In this document: positions 33,501 through 41,592 of the stretch, piece after piece | Numbering within the stretch: the stretch's first letter is position 1 | Layout of the letters: each line of letters begins with the position of its first letter | Source: UBA5734 sp964499985 | GTDB lineage: Bacteria; Bacillota; Clostridia; Saccharofermentanales; UBA5734 | Direction: 5' to 3' | NCBI GenBank assembly: GCA_964499985.1 | Contig: CAZCMX010000005.1 | Coordinates: 1-61,662 of the forward strand | DNA: 61,662 bases | Notes under the pieces: generated by a model | Told to the model about the DNA's origin: nothing | The model's input: only the letters and a program-made list of their open reading frames with translations | Databases searched by the model: none | Translations under genes and position numbers: made by a program

Positions 33501-33725
33501 TTTTCAGCCCGGCCGCGCCAGATCCAGGGACTGGAACTGGCCTGCACCTATTGTGCCTTCCAGATGGTCTGTGGCTTTGACCCGGGGCACAATCCCTGCG
33601 AACGGTTTTGGCCGCTGGGCCGGCCGAAAACCGCTGGCCAGGCGGGGGTCAGTCCCCGTGAGGAACTGATTGAACGCCTGGTTTCTGGCGACCGGGATGA
33701 ACAGGGGGGAGCGGTATGCAGCTGA
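30543..33725 (+). CDS. addB: AddB (RexB-like) helicase-nuclease subunit, Walker A lost
   Basis: The 1060-residue subunit works with AddA in end resection of double-strand breaks. The C-terminal nuclease has VIDYKSGHQQ, and a [4Fe-4S] cluster is expected from CPFQHLAAH (about residue 713) with CTYCAFQMVC near the end. The N-terminus aligns with AddB (ILVPEQAKLDFEQAYL, FHRLATRLSGEAG), but the GxSGxGKT nucleotide loop is replaced by LLHGIHAAALRA, so it cannot bind ATP there, resembling RexB. It overlaps addA by ten bases. Confidence 0.9.
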   Translation: MTVRLLHGIHAAALRAQCLREVFAWTGQWPDKRAIILVPEQAKLDFEQAYLQQSGSSGLLMAEVLSFHRLATRLSGEAGQLTGPCLGQTGQAMLLYRLLQESSHELKAYARLADKPGFIRQIMAVLGDLRRYQVDAATLSALTTQITDKSLRDKVFDLALLMTRYRQALTELDLFDPDDELDRLASLLETPKGLARQRLGDLAGTSVWVAGFGELRNFTPQEYAILDQLVRRCAQVTVTALCDFIPADALAVELGPDLFLPGRRTAWQLVRRFRPVATKWVEPDWSPANASLARFLGAPAAETRPEPACLKQILAAQPDDLATHLAREICRLVRTDGYRYRDIIIAVCDPAQDLPRIQAVFSQHGIPLFLDQVRSLSGSAVMRTVLAVLDILRQGFSRLPVMRALRAGLLVFDPAAVDEFENVVLARGLFHLERLLEPEAGEPEILAMIRQSVFQPVQAFGAAMQTARTGSQRASALVAYLEASGLRSQCQSLIDHLTAQADQESSLAVAKAWNALLDVLDQLNQFAGPAPMSLATFRDLLSAGLDNADSGVLPSALDQVAIGNLAHARQRQGKILFLYNASSSLFPPGAPPEGLLKDRDRQSLSSLIGQSLPSNARDQVFSDAAMIYSLLTLPSESLVVLAPASDPSRYVEQLAEWSGQPAELLPVANDSGKSGLKNSADLQVNIEASLVEQRFGTTLQMSVSQLEKYAACPFQHLAAHAIGLLERDIYEPELSDAGTLLHRLAEASLQRLQQELVQLPDDSSREDRIRAWLSGGLEPVLRQAWQQLQSEPALGRFFVPGIRASAGRRLEKVAQTSIAALLRQLLAQSFAPRLFEWSFGPRQNNALSLELDPRHRVLLNGIVDRIDLRQTDGQEQFRVIDYKSGHQQVNYDALYHGLQLQLPAYLAAYQNSHPGQKAADACYFHFDQPILRQEPHEQPDQAEIIRRLDKRFALTSLKLPPETLDQLQALTRARICRWAQDLVQGEFSARPRQIQGLELACTYCAFQMVCGFDPGHNPCERFWPLGRPKTAGQAGVSPREELIERLVSGDRDEQGGAVCS

Positions 33726-36700
33726 CAGAAGAGCAACGGCAAGTGGTCATGGCACCTGTTTCCGATTTGCTGGTTTCTGCAGCCGCCGGATCCGGCAAGA
33801 CGGCCGTCATGACAGAGCGGATCGTCCAGCGGATCGTCGCGGGTGACCTGGATATCCAATCGGTCCTTGTGATGACCTTCACAGAGGCGGCGGCCCGCCA
33901 GATGAAAAGCAAAATTGCCGATAAGCTGGACCAGGCGCGGAAGGAACAGGCGGATCCGGTGAAAAAGCACGAGCTTGGCCGCCAGCTGACCCTGCTGCCC
34001 GGTGCTGCCATTTCCACCATCCATGCCTTTTGCCTGACGGTCATCCGCGACTTCAGCCATCTGGCGGTCGATGAGCAGGGCAGCCTGCAGGTCGAACCAG
34101 GCTTTGCGGTCTCGGATCCCCAGGTTGCCAGCCTGCTGCTGCGTGAAACGCTCGATGCTGTTCTGGCCCGGCGATATGAGGCCATCGACCAGCATCCGGC
34201 GGAGACGCTGGCCTGGCAGACCGCCTTTTACCACTTGGTCGACAGCTATAGCACCAGCCGCAGCGACCAGCCCCTGCGCGACCAGATCATCAGCCTCTAC
34301 CAGTATTTGCGCAGTCTGCCTGACTATCGCCAGGCAGTGGCCAGATACCAGGCCGAGCTGGCCATTGCCGCCCGGGATTTTTCAGCCAGCCGGCATGCCC
34401 GGGTCCTGATGGACCAGCTGCGGGTTCTCCTGGGCCAGGCCCTGCTGGCCTTGCCCGAACTCCGCGACCTACTGGACAGCAGGGTTGAACTGATCAAAGA
34501 CCAGGCCCGCAACCGGACCTACCACGAGCAATTCCGCCGCCTCGACCAGATCCTGGTCGAGGTCGATGCCCTGCTGCACAGGCAGCAGCCAGACTGGGAC
34601 CAGGTGGTCGAGCTGGCTGCAGCGCTGTCCGGGCTCGAGCTGCCGCGAGCGGGTGGCAAAGACCCTGGCAAAGCCCGCGTGCTCGAGCTTTTGCGCCAGC
34701 AGCTGGCTGAGGCCATTTACTGCCTCAGTGGCCAATGTGGAACCGCCGTCTACCGCGAACATTTCCTGTTTGAAACGAATAGTCTGTTCAACCGGACGGC
34801 CAGCCAGATCGAGCAGGAGATCGCAGCGATGCTGCCGGCGGTCGAGCAGCTGTTTGAGCTGGTGCTTGAGCTCGATACGGCCTGCCAGGACCGAAAACGG
34901 GAGCAGGGGCTGGTTGATTTCGGCGACTTTGAGCACCTGGCCCTGGCCATCCTGCGCCAGCCGGAGGCAGCGGCCTACTATCGCCAGCGCTACCGGGAAA
35001 TCTATATCGATGAATACCAGGATACCAGCAGCATCCAGGAAGCCCTGCTGCGAGCCATCGCTGGAGACAACCTGTTCATGGTCGGTGATGTCAAGCAAAG
35101 CATCTATCGCTTCCGCCATGCCCGGCCAGGCATTTTCATGGGCCGGTTTGAACAGTACCGGCAAGGCCAGGCTGGCCAGCTCTGGACGCTCAGCCGCAAT
35201 TTCCGCAGTGTATCCGGGGTGCTGCAGGCGGTCAATGAAATTTTCACCCAGCTGATGTCGCCTGCGGCCGGCGAAATCGACTATACGGACGGGCATCAGC
35301 TGGTCCCCGTGCGCGAGCCGCTGCCCGATACCTTGCCGGTCGAATTGTTCCTGGTCCGCCAGGATGTGGCGGATGCCGACCTCCCGGCTGATCCCGGCCC
35401 GAGTGATCCGGAGGCCGGCCAGGAACCGGCAGACGGGCAGGACATGGTCATCCTGGAAGCCGCTGAGCTGACCTTGTACGAACGCGAAGCGCTGGCGGTC
35501 GGCAGCCGGATTGCCGACCTGCTGGCTGCGGGGTCATGCCAGCCCCGGGATGTGGTCATTTTGGCGCGGACCCGGGCCATCGTCCGCATTTATGCGGCAG
35601 CCCTGAAGGCGCGGGGGATTGCCACGCTCGAGGACACCGGCCGGACCTTGTTCGACAGCCCGGATTTGCGCCTGGTCAAGGCCTTGCTCCAGGTCATGGA
35701 CAATGCCCGCCAGGACATCCCTCTGGCGGCTGTGCTCCGGTCTGGGCTGCTGGCTCCGGTATTCACCCCACATGACCTGCTGGCGATCCGGATTGCGGCC
35801 CGCGCTGCGGCTGCCGACTGCCGCTTTTTCCATGAGGCCTTCGCTTACTATGCTGATCATGGACCCGACCCGGCGCTTAGCCGCCGCATCCGGGACTTCC
35901 AGGCAGCCCTGAGCCTGTGGCGTGACCGGGCCCGGTTCAGGAAAACGGGCGAGTGGCTGGAATGGCTGTTTGATGCCACCGGATTCTACCAGCAGGCCGC
36001 CGCTGCTGAAAATGGCACGAACCGGCAAAGAGAGCTGCGGGCCTTTGTCAGCTGGGTGCACCAGTTTGAAGCCAGCCGCAGCCGGGGCCTGTTTGACCTG
36101 GTCCGCCATCTGGAAAACCTGGAACGCAATGGTTTCAAGGAGGCCCCCTATGATCTGGCGCGCAATGATCAGAATGCGGTGCGGGTCCTGACGATCCACA
36201 GCAGCAAGGGCCTGGAATTTCCAATCGTCTTTCTGGTCGGCCTGGCCGCCCGGATCACAGCGAAGGACCAGAAGGATATTCTGATGGTCAGCGAAACGCT
36301 GGGCATCGGATTTGATTGGGTGGACCCGGCTGCCCATCTGCGCCGCATCTCGCATCTCAAGCTGGCCATGCTGGCCGAGCACCGGGCGACTAGCCTGGCT
36401 GAGGAATTGCGGCTCCTGTATGTGGCGATGACCCGGGCCAGAGACCAGCTCATCCTGGCCGCCCTTTTGCCCAAGGCTGGCTTGGCAGCGCTGGCCGAGC
36501 GCATGGAAAAAGTCCGGGCTGTGCAGGATCTGGTCCTGCCGGCCCATCTGGTCCTGAGCGGCAGCAGCTATCTGGACTGGCTGCTTATGGCCCTGGCCCG
36601 CCATCCGGACCTGGATTGGTCAAACTTGCATGACACTGCCAGCCAACCGGCTGCTGCCCTGCCTGAACCAACTCGAGGCGTCTGGCAGCTCCGCGTCGCC

Positions 36701-37615
36701 CGCCTGGCGGACTATCTCAGCCAGGCGGGCCAGCCTGCCCAGCCCCAGGCCGCCTGCAGCACAGAGGCTGCCGGGGAACCGGGGAGCACGCCTGCCGGGG
36801 GACTCACAGCAGAGACTGCCGGCCAGGAGACTGGACCTGGAGAACCGCTCAGCGAGTATCCCTTTCTGGCGGCCGCGATCAGTCCGGTCAAGCTGTCCGT
36901 CAGTGAGCTCAAGCGCCGCGAACAAGAGGAATCCCGCTTTGCCGAGGACCAGACCTTGGATCTGGCCGGATTTTCAGCGCCCCGAGGCATCAATCTCGAC
37001 CTGCGTGATTTTTCCGATCTGGCAGAAACCGGCGAAGCCATCCGCGGCGCCCGCCTGGGGACTGCCCTGCATAATTTCCTGCGTTACCTCGATTTGCCGG
37101 CGGCACGAGAGCTGGCAACGACGGATGGACTCAGAGACCAGCTGGCCCGATTGCGAGCGGAAGCGGTCTTTTCATCAGCCGAGGAAAACGCTTTACAAGA
37201 CTGGCTGGCTGCCGTCCTGGCCTTTGTCGAGTCAGATCTTGCCGGACGGATGGTCGCCGCCCAGACCGAACATCGTCTTTATCGCGAAATGCCCTTCACC
37301 CTGGCCCTGCCTGCGAGCCGCATCTGGCCGGACAAAACGGGCTTTGCCAGCGAAGACCGGGTCCTGGTCCAGGGCATGATCGATTGCTGGTTCCAGGAAA
37401 AGGGCCAGGCGATCCTGGTCGATTACAAGACCGACCGGATCAGCGGCTCGCCAGAGGCGGTTTTGCAGATCCTGCGCGACCGCTATACGCGCCAGCTCGA
37501 CTACTATGCCCAGGCGATTGTCGCCGGCACAGGCCTTCAGGTGGTGGAACGCCTGATTGTCCATTTGCCGAGCCGCCAGATCTTTGATGGTGCAGCCAGG
37601 GAGGCTATCCGATGA
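33716..37615 (+). CDS. addA: AddA ATP-dependent helicase/nuclease subunit
   Basis: The 1299-residue UvrD-type protein has helicase motifs in order: Walker A SAAAGSGKTAVMTERI near residue 20, VMTFTEAAARQMK, motif II IYIDEYQDTSS near 430, GDVKQSIYRFR, LTIHSSKGLEFPIV near 825 and LLYVAMTRARDQLI near 905. The C-terminal nuclease domain has AILVDYKTDRI near 1235. A low-complexity Ala/Gly/Thr-rich insertion lies around residues 1010-1050. With AddB it processes broken DNA ends for recombination. Confidence 0.94.
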   Translation: MQLTEEQRQVVMAPVSDLLVSAAAGSGKTAVMTERIVQRIVAGDLDIQSVLVMTFTEAAARQMKSKIADKLDQARKEQADPVKKHELGRQLTLLPGAAISTIHAFCLTVIRDFSHLAVDEQGSLQVEPGFAVSDPQVASLLLRETLDAVLARRYEAIDQHPAETLAWQTAFYHLVDSYSTSRSDQPLRDQIISLYQYLRSLPDYRQAVARYQAELAIAARDFSASRHARVLMDQLRVLLGQALLALPELRDLLDSRVELIKDQARNRTYHEQFRRLDQILVEVDALLHRQQPDWDQVVELAAALSGLELPRAGGKDPGKARVLELLRQQLAEAIYCLSGQCGTAVYREHFLFETNSLFNRTASQIEQEIAAMLPAVEQLFELVLELDTACQDRKREQGLVDFGDFEHLALAILRQPEAAAYYRQRYREIYIDEYQDTSSIQEALLRAIAGDNLFMVGDVKQSIYRFRHARPGIFMGRFEQYRQGQAGQLWTLSRNFRSVSGVLQAVNEIFTQLMSPAAGEIDYTDGHQLVPVREPLPDTLPVELFLVRQDVADADLPADPGPSDPEAGQEPADGQDMVILEAAELTLYEREALAVGSRIADLLAAGSCQPRDVVILARTRAIVRIYAAALKARGIATLEDTGRTLFDSPDLRLVKALLQVMDNARQDIPLAAVLRSGLLAPVFTPHDLLAIRIAARAAAADCRFFHEAFAYYADHGPDPALSRRIRDFQAALSLWRDRARFRKTGEWLEWLFDATGFYQQAAAAENGTNRQRELRAFVSWVHQFEASRSRGLFDLVRHLENLERNGFKEAPYDLARNDQNAVRVLTIHSSKGLEFPIVFLVGLAARITAKDQKDILMVSETLGIGFDWVDPAAHLRRISHLKLAMLAEHRATSLAEELRLLYVAMTRARDQLILAALLPKAGLAALAERMEKVRAVQDLVLPAHLVLSGSSYLDWLLMALARHPDLDWSNLHDTASQPAAALPEPTRGVWQLRVARLADYLSQAGQPAQPQAACSTEAAGEPGSTPAGGLTAETAGQETGPGEPLSEYPFLAAAISPVKLSVSELKRREQEESRFAEDQTLDLAGFSAPRGINLDLRDFSDLAETGEAIRGARLGTALHNFLRYLDLPAARELATTDGLRDQLARLRAEAVFSSAEENALQDWLAAVLAFVESDLAGRMVAAQTEHRLYREMPFTLALPASRIWPDKTGFASEDRVLVQGMIDCWFQEKGQAILVDYKTDRISGSPEAVLQILRDRYTRQLDYYAQAIVAGTGLQVVERLIVHLPSRQIFDGAAREAIR

Positions 37616-38226
37616 ACCAGACCCCTGCGATGGATCCGAATCCTGCCGGCGAAAGCCAGCCGCTGGTGCAAAACGCCCTGGCCCTGTCACATGCCTATGC
37701 CCGCCGGCTCATCAGGCCGGGTGATACCGTGGTCGATGCCACCTGTGGCAATGGTGGCGATACCGAGTTCCTGGCCGGGCTCGTCGGGTCAGAGGGCCTT
37801 GTGATCGGCTTCGACATCCAGCCCGAGGCAATCGCACGAACCCGCGAACGCCTGGCCCGGGCAGGTCTTGGCGAACGCTGCCAGCTCCATGTGGCCAGCC
37901 ATGACCGGCTGGCTGAACTGGCCCCGTCCGGCCTGCGCGGCGTCCTGTTCAACCTCGGCTATCTGCCGCGCGGCAACCATGCCATCGGGACCCGCCCCGA
38001 GACCACCCTGCCCGCCCTTGAGCAGGCGCTCGCCCTGCTGGCGACCGGCGGAGCGGTGCTGGTCTGCCTGTATTATGGAGGTGACAGCGGCTTTGCCGAA
38101 TACCAGGCCGTGCTCGACTATATCCGGACCCTGCCGGTCCAGCAATTTGCCGTACAGAAGATCGAAATGGCCAATGCCACTCGCTGTGCACCGATTTTCA
38201 TCTGCTGCGAGAAGCTGAAGGCCTAG
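37612..38226 (+). CDS. mnmM: tRNA (mnm5s2U34) methyltransferase MnmM (YtqB)
   Basis: The 204-residue protein has the SAM motif VVDATCGNGGDTEFLA near residue 42 and the family signature LFNLGYLPRGNHAIGTRPETT near 115-135 (in parts: FNLGYLPRG and TRPETT). YtqB/MnmM completes 5-methylaminomethyl-2-thiouridine at the tRNA wobble base in Gram-positive bacteria that lack MnmC. Its start overlaps the addA stop by four bases. It is convergent with and adjoins tadA, also a wobble-base modifier. Confidence 0.88.
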   Translation: MNQTPAMDPNPAGESQPLVQNALALSHAYARRLIRPGDTVVDATCGNGGDTEFLAGLVGSEGLVIGFDIQPEAIARTRERLARAGLGERCQLHVASHDRLAELAPSGLRGVLFNLGYLPRGNHAIGTRPETTLPALEQALALLATGGAVLVCLYYGGDSGFAEYQAVLDYIRTLPVQQFAVQKIEMANATRCAPIFICCEKLKA

Positions 38227-38801
38227 TCCACGTGGTCAGGCAACGGGGCCGGTGCCGCCTGCCCCTGCCGCCTGGCCTGATCGGCCTCGGCGGCGGCCCG
38301 CCGGACCGCCCTGCTGCCGGCTGCCTTGTCAGCTGCCCGGCGCTGGGCGAAGAAACGCTTCAGGATCTGGCTGCAAGCCTCCTGCAGCACAAATCCCTGC
38401 CATTCGACCTGGTGGTTTTGCCTGAGCTCGAAAATATTGATGATGGATCCGACCGCGCCAGCCTTGGGATCAGCGGCGCCGAAACAGACAGACCTAATCC
38501 GGGACTGGACTATCGCCCCCGCACACATCACACAGGGCTCAAGCGTGACATAGAGGTCACAGCCATCCAGCCGCCATGATTTCAGGCGGCGGCAGGCCTT
38601 GCGGATCGCCACCAGCTCAGCATGCAAGGTGACGTCCTGCAAGATTTCACGCCGGTTATGGCCGCGGGCGATGATTTTGCCGTCACGCACGATGACCGCG
38701 CCAATCGGCACCTCACCGATCAGCTCCGCCTTGTGAGCTTCTTTTAGCGCCTGGTTCATGAAACAGGACGCATCCGGATGGTCTCTCTTGCTGGGCTGCA
38801 T
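38223..38801 (-). CDS. tadA: tRNA adenosine(34) deaminase TadA
   Basis: The 192-residue zinc deaminase converts A34 to inosine in tRNA-Arg(ACG). It has the ligand and catalytic motifs LHAELVAI (HAE) and TLEPCVMCAGA (PCxxC), plus GAVGSIINI. A basic, Ala/Pro-rich tail of about 35 residues after KRFFAQRRAADK is longer than usual. An AAGGAG lies 12 bases before the ATG at 38801; the frame continues upstream antisense to the next gene but has no evidence of use. Confidence 0.93.
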   Translation of the reverse strand: MQPSKRDHPDASCFMNQALKEAHKAELIGEVPIGAVIVRDGKIIARGHNRREILQDVTLHAELVAIRKACRRLKSWRLDGCDLYVTLEPCVMCAGAIVQSRIRSVCFGAADPKAGAVGSIINIFELRQNHQVEWQGFVLQEACSQILKRFFAQRRAADKAAGSRAVRRAAAEADQARRQGQAAPAPLPDHVD

Positions 38802-38817
38802 CGATCTGCCACGCTCC

Positions 38818-38846
38818 TTGCGGTTCAAACACTTTGACCCTATAAT
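38818..38846 (+). promoter_or_regulatory. Promoter of the zinc-ribbon membrane protein gene
   Basis: TTGCGG (38818-38823) and a perfect TATAAT (38841-38846) with a 17-base spacer, divergent from tadA. Confidence 0.65.
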
Positions 38847-38930
38847 ATCATAATGTCCAAACATCCCAAGGCCCGGCTGGCCCTGACTGACCAGATCTCC
38901 GTGCCCCCAGAGACGCGAAAGAGGAAAATC

Positions 38931-39683
38931 ATGACACTCAAAGAAGGAAGATGCCCCAATTGCGGTTCCCTGCTGCAGCTGGATGAGAAAAACACCCAGG
39001 GCCATTGCCTGTTTTGCGATGCGGTCTTTGACAGCGATGTGGCCTATGCCATTGCTGCGGACCCGACCGGCGTGACCTTTCCCAATCTGCCCCAGCCCAA
39101 ATACGAAGGCCCCAATCTCAACCCTCAGCTGAGCAATGCCCAGTTCGCCGCCCGGACCGTCCAGATGGATGCGCCGAAAAAGCAGAAGGCGAAGCTGGAG
39201 GCCAAGCCGGACCAGCCCGTTTTCGTACCCCGGGATGATATCAAGATCCCGGAGCTGCGCCTGACGGTCAAGATGCGCCTGCTGCTCACCGGCATTGCCG
39301 TCCTGATCCTGGCGATCCTGGTGGGCCTCTCTGCACCGCCGATCATGAAACGCAATGCTGCGCGTGCCCAGCTGATGGCGGCCATGACCCAGATCAGCCC
39401 GGCAACCGTCGAGGCGGACCAGACCGTTGTCATTCACGGCCTTGCCAACCAGCGTCTCGAGATCGCCCTGCCCTCAGCCATCACCGCTGCCGATGCAGTG
39501 GCTGTCTTTGACCGCTATGCCCAGCAGCGCGCCGCAATCACCGGCCAGGACCCGGTCGATTTTGCAGCGACCAGAAAGGACCTGATCGTCAAGATCGTGA
39601 CGCCCGCGGGGGGATTCCTCATCGAAAGACCCGCGAACCAGGCGGTCCTCGACGATGGCTCAGCGGTCCAGACCCTGAGCTGA
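38931..39683 (+). CDS. Zinc-ribbon protein with one membrane helix
   Basis: The 250-residue protein starts with a zinc ribbon (CPNC at residues 8-11, CLFC at 26-29), then a Pro/Lys-rich linker, one transmembrane helix (about 118-138, LLLTGIAVLILAILVGL) and an extracellular domain of about 110 residues of no recognised family. An upstream in-frame ATG at 38853 exists, but GAGGAAAATC just before 38931 supports this start. The ribbon faces the cytoplasm. The cysteine spacing equals that of the protein at 23681. Confidence 0.72.
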   Translation: MTLKEGRCPNCGSLLQLDEKNTQGHCLFCDAVFDSDVAYAIAADPTGVTFPNLPQPKYEGPNLNPQLSNAQFAARTVQMDAPKKQKAKLEAKPDQPVFVPRDDIKIPELRLTVKMRLLLTGIAVLILAILVGLSAPPIMKRNAARAQLMAAMTQISPATVEADQTVVIHGLANQRLEIALPSAITAADAVAVFDRYAQQRAAITGQDPVDFAATRKDLIVKIVTPAGGFLIERPANQAVLDDGSAVQTLS

Positions 39684-39988
39684 TCGCCGCCATCCGTTCG
39701 GCCGATCACCCGGAGTGTTCCGCTCGATTCAAGCAGGTATGGCAAATGTGACGAAACAAATGATTAATGTTCACAGTTATTCACACTTGCGTTTTATATT
39801 CTTAAAACTTAATTGCTAAACTGAGATCAGAGCAAGAGCAAGAGCGACGAACCTCCTTCTTTCATACTTTCTCCTCCAAACGAAACGGCCTCGGGTGTGG
39901 TGTCCCGGGGCCGTTTTGCTGTTTGGATTTTTAGTTTTGAATGGGTTGCCGAAGGTGAGAAAACCAACCGGCAGCATCGGCTATGGCT
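39684..39988. other. 305-base intergenic region with possible small RNA or leader peptide
   Basis: AT-rich from 39745 to 39825, then purine-rich (GAGCAA repeats), then pyrimidine-rich with CCTCCTT (39852-39858) and CTCCTCC (39871-39877), both complementary to Shine-Dalgarno sites, then a strong hairpin. On the plus strand an extended -10 TGCTAAACT (39814-39822) would yield an RNA of about 90 bases. On the minus strand the same bases encode a strong ribosome site and a 12-codon frame MKEGGSSLLLLL (39827-39865). Neither reading is proven. Confidence 0.45.
39883..39917 (+). terminator. Strong hairpin, probably a bidirectional terminator
   Basis: Positions 39883-39895 pair with 39904-39916 over 13 bp with one wobble (AAACGGCCTCGGG against CCCGGGGCCGTTT), loop TGTGGTGT, then T-GCTGTTT. 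It can end both the putative plus-strand RNA and the minus-strand transporter operon. Confidence 0.7.
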
Positions 39989-40756
39989 TTACTCGTTGTA
40001 GTGCCTGAGGAACTGGCGGGTCCGCTCGTGGGTCGAATTGAACACCTGCTCAGGACTGCCTTCCTCGATGATCACACCCTGGTCCATGAAGATGATCCGG
40101 TCGGCCAATTCACGGGCGAAGGCCATTTCGTGGGTGACGACGACCATGGTCATATGCTCGGCGGCGAGCTGGCGGATCACCTTGAGCACCTCACCAGTCA
40201 GCTCCGGATCAAGCGCCGAGGTCGGCTCATCAAAGAAGAGAACCTCCGGCTCGAGGGCGAGGGCCCGGGCGATCGCCGCCCGCTGTTGCTGGCCGCCAGA
40301 GAGCTGGAAGGGGTAGTTCTGGGCTTTTTCAGCGAGACCGAGCTTTTCGAGCAGGGCCTGGGCCTTGGCTTTGGCTTGGGCAACCGGCTGACCGAGCACG
40401 TGGATCGGTGCTTCCGTGATATTTCTTTCAATCGTGAAATGAGGGAAGAGGTTGAAGCTCTGGAAAACCAGGCCGATTTTGAGCTGGATCGTTTTGAGCT
40501 CTGACTTGGCGGCGTAGATCGAGCGGCCCTGGGGGTCGTTTTTGCACAGGGCCTGGCCGCCGACCATGATATTGCCGCTGTCCGCCTGCTCAAGCTGGTT
40601 GATCAGGCGCAGGAGGGTCGATTTGCCAGAGCCTGAGGGGCCAATGATGACCACCACTTCACCGCGGTGTACGGTCAGGTGGATCGACTTGAGCACCTCA
40701 AGAGTGCCAAATTTCTTAGCCAGGTTTTCCACCTGGAGGACTATATCTGAAGGCAT
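39989..40756 (-). CDS. Amino-acid ABC transporter ATP-binding protein (system 1)
   Basis: The 255-residue ATPase has Walker A GPSGSGKSTLLRLIN, signature LSGGQQQRAAIARAL and Walker B LFFDEPTSALDPEL, with the PAAT-family pattern of GlnQ/HisP. It powers uptake of a polar amino acid. It is the last gene of a three-gene minus-strand operon (binding protein, permease, ATPase) and lies 31 bases after the permease. Substrate is not clear from sequence. Confidence 0.93.
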   Translation of the reverse strand: MPSDIVLQVENLAKKFGTLEVLKSIHLTVHRGEVVVIIGPSGSGKSTLLRLINQLEQADSGNIMVGGQALCKNDPQGRSIYAAKSELKTIQLKIGLVFQSFNLFPHFTIERNITEAPIHVLGQPVAQAKAKAQALLEKLGLAEKAQNYPFQLSGGQQQRAAIARALALEPEVLFFDEPTSALDPELTGEVLKVIRQLAAEHMTMVVVTHEMAFARELADRIIFMDQGVIIEEGSPEQVFNSTHERTRQFLRHYNE

Positions 40757-40787
40757 GGCCGAATCTCCTTGTGTCAGAGGATGGAAA

Positions 40788-41432
40788 TCAGTGGCGATAA
40801 TAGCTCAGCTTCTTTTCAAAACGGGAAAAGACCAGGGCGACAATGCTGTTGAACAACAGGTAAATGGCGCCGGCGGCGATGATTGGCTCGATCGAGACAA
40901 GGCGGGAGGTCGAGTTCTGGGCGGCGCGGAACAGCTCGGCAACCCCGATGACCTGGGCCAGGGCGGTATCCTTGACCAGCGTCATCGCTTCACTGGCCGA
41001 AGGCGGCAGAATGCGCTTGATGACCTGGGGCAGAATGATGCGGGTAAAGGTCTGGCCGCTGGAAAAGCCGAGGACATGGCCGGCCTCGAACTGGCCGCGG
41101 GGTATCGACTCCAGGCCGCCGCGGAAAATCTCGGCGAAATAGGCGGCATAATTGAGGCTGAAGGCCAGAATGACCGCAGAAAATCGCTCGATCGGCAGAC
41201 CGAGGACAAAGGGCGGGAAATACATGAAAAAGATCAGCTGCAGGATCAAAGGGGTGCCCCGCATGATCAGCAGGTAGAACCGGATCGGCAGCTGGATGAC
41301 ACGCAGGGGGGACTGGCGCAGCCTGGCCACGAGGATTCCGAGTGGAATCGAAAAGACCAGGGTCAGGACAAAGATCTGCAGGGCGCGCCAGGTGCCTTCA
41401 AGCAGGTAGGGAAGGATCTGGAATGTGACCAT
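40788..41432 (-). CDS. Amino-acid ABC transporter permease (system 1)
   Basis: The 214-residue inner-membrane protein has about five helices and the PAAT permease motifs RGTPLILQLIFFMYF, ESIPRGQFEAGHVLGFSSG and the EAA-loop end TRIILPQVIKRILPP. A single permease gene implies a homodimeric channel. It follows the binding-protein gene after 160 bases that contain a perfect hairpin. Confidence 0.93.
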   Translation of the reverse strand: MVTFQILPYLLEGTWRALQIFVLTLVFSIPLGILVARLRQSPLRVIQLPIRFYLLIMRGTPLILQLIFFMYFPPFVLGLPIERFSAVILAFSLNYAAYFAEIFRGGLESIPRGQFEAGHVLGFSSGQTFTRIILPQVIKRILPPSASEAMTLVKDTALAQVIGVAELFRAAQNSTSRLVSIEPIIAAGAIYLLFNSIVALVFSRFEKKLSYYRH

Positions 41433-41503
41433 GGAAGCGTCTCCTTCGCGTCATGGGGGAGAAACGACAGTCGAACGGACTGGAAAGGGCTGTGAAGCAA
41501 GGA

Positions 41504-41532
41504 GGGCGGACAGGTGTTTTGCCTGTCCGCCC
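41504..41532 (-). other. 11-bp hairpin between binding-protein and permease genes
   Basis: GGGCGGACAGG and CCTGTCCGCCC form a perfect stem with a seven-base loop and no following U run on the minus strand. Such intercistronic stems commonly protect the upstream mRNA 3' end and give higher binding-protein expression. Confidence 0.7.
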
Positions 41533-41592
41533 CATGAGTTGGTGATGAATGACCGCGGACGATCTGGCTGCGGCTGGTCGGTCAGAGTCAGG

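Noticed and set aside
40542..41495. Plus-strand frame of 317 codons across the permease gene
   Set aside because: It is antisense to the amino-acid permease and ATPase, which carry full family motifs.
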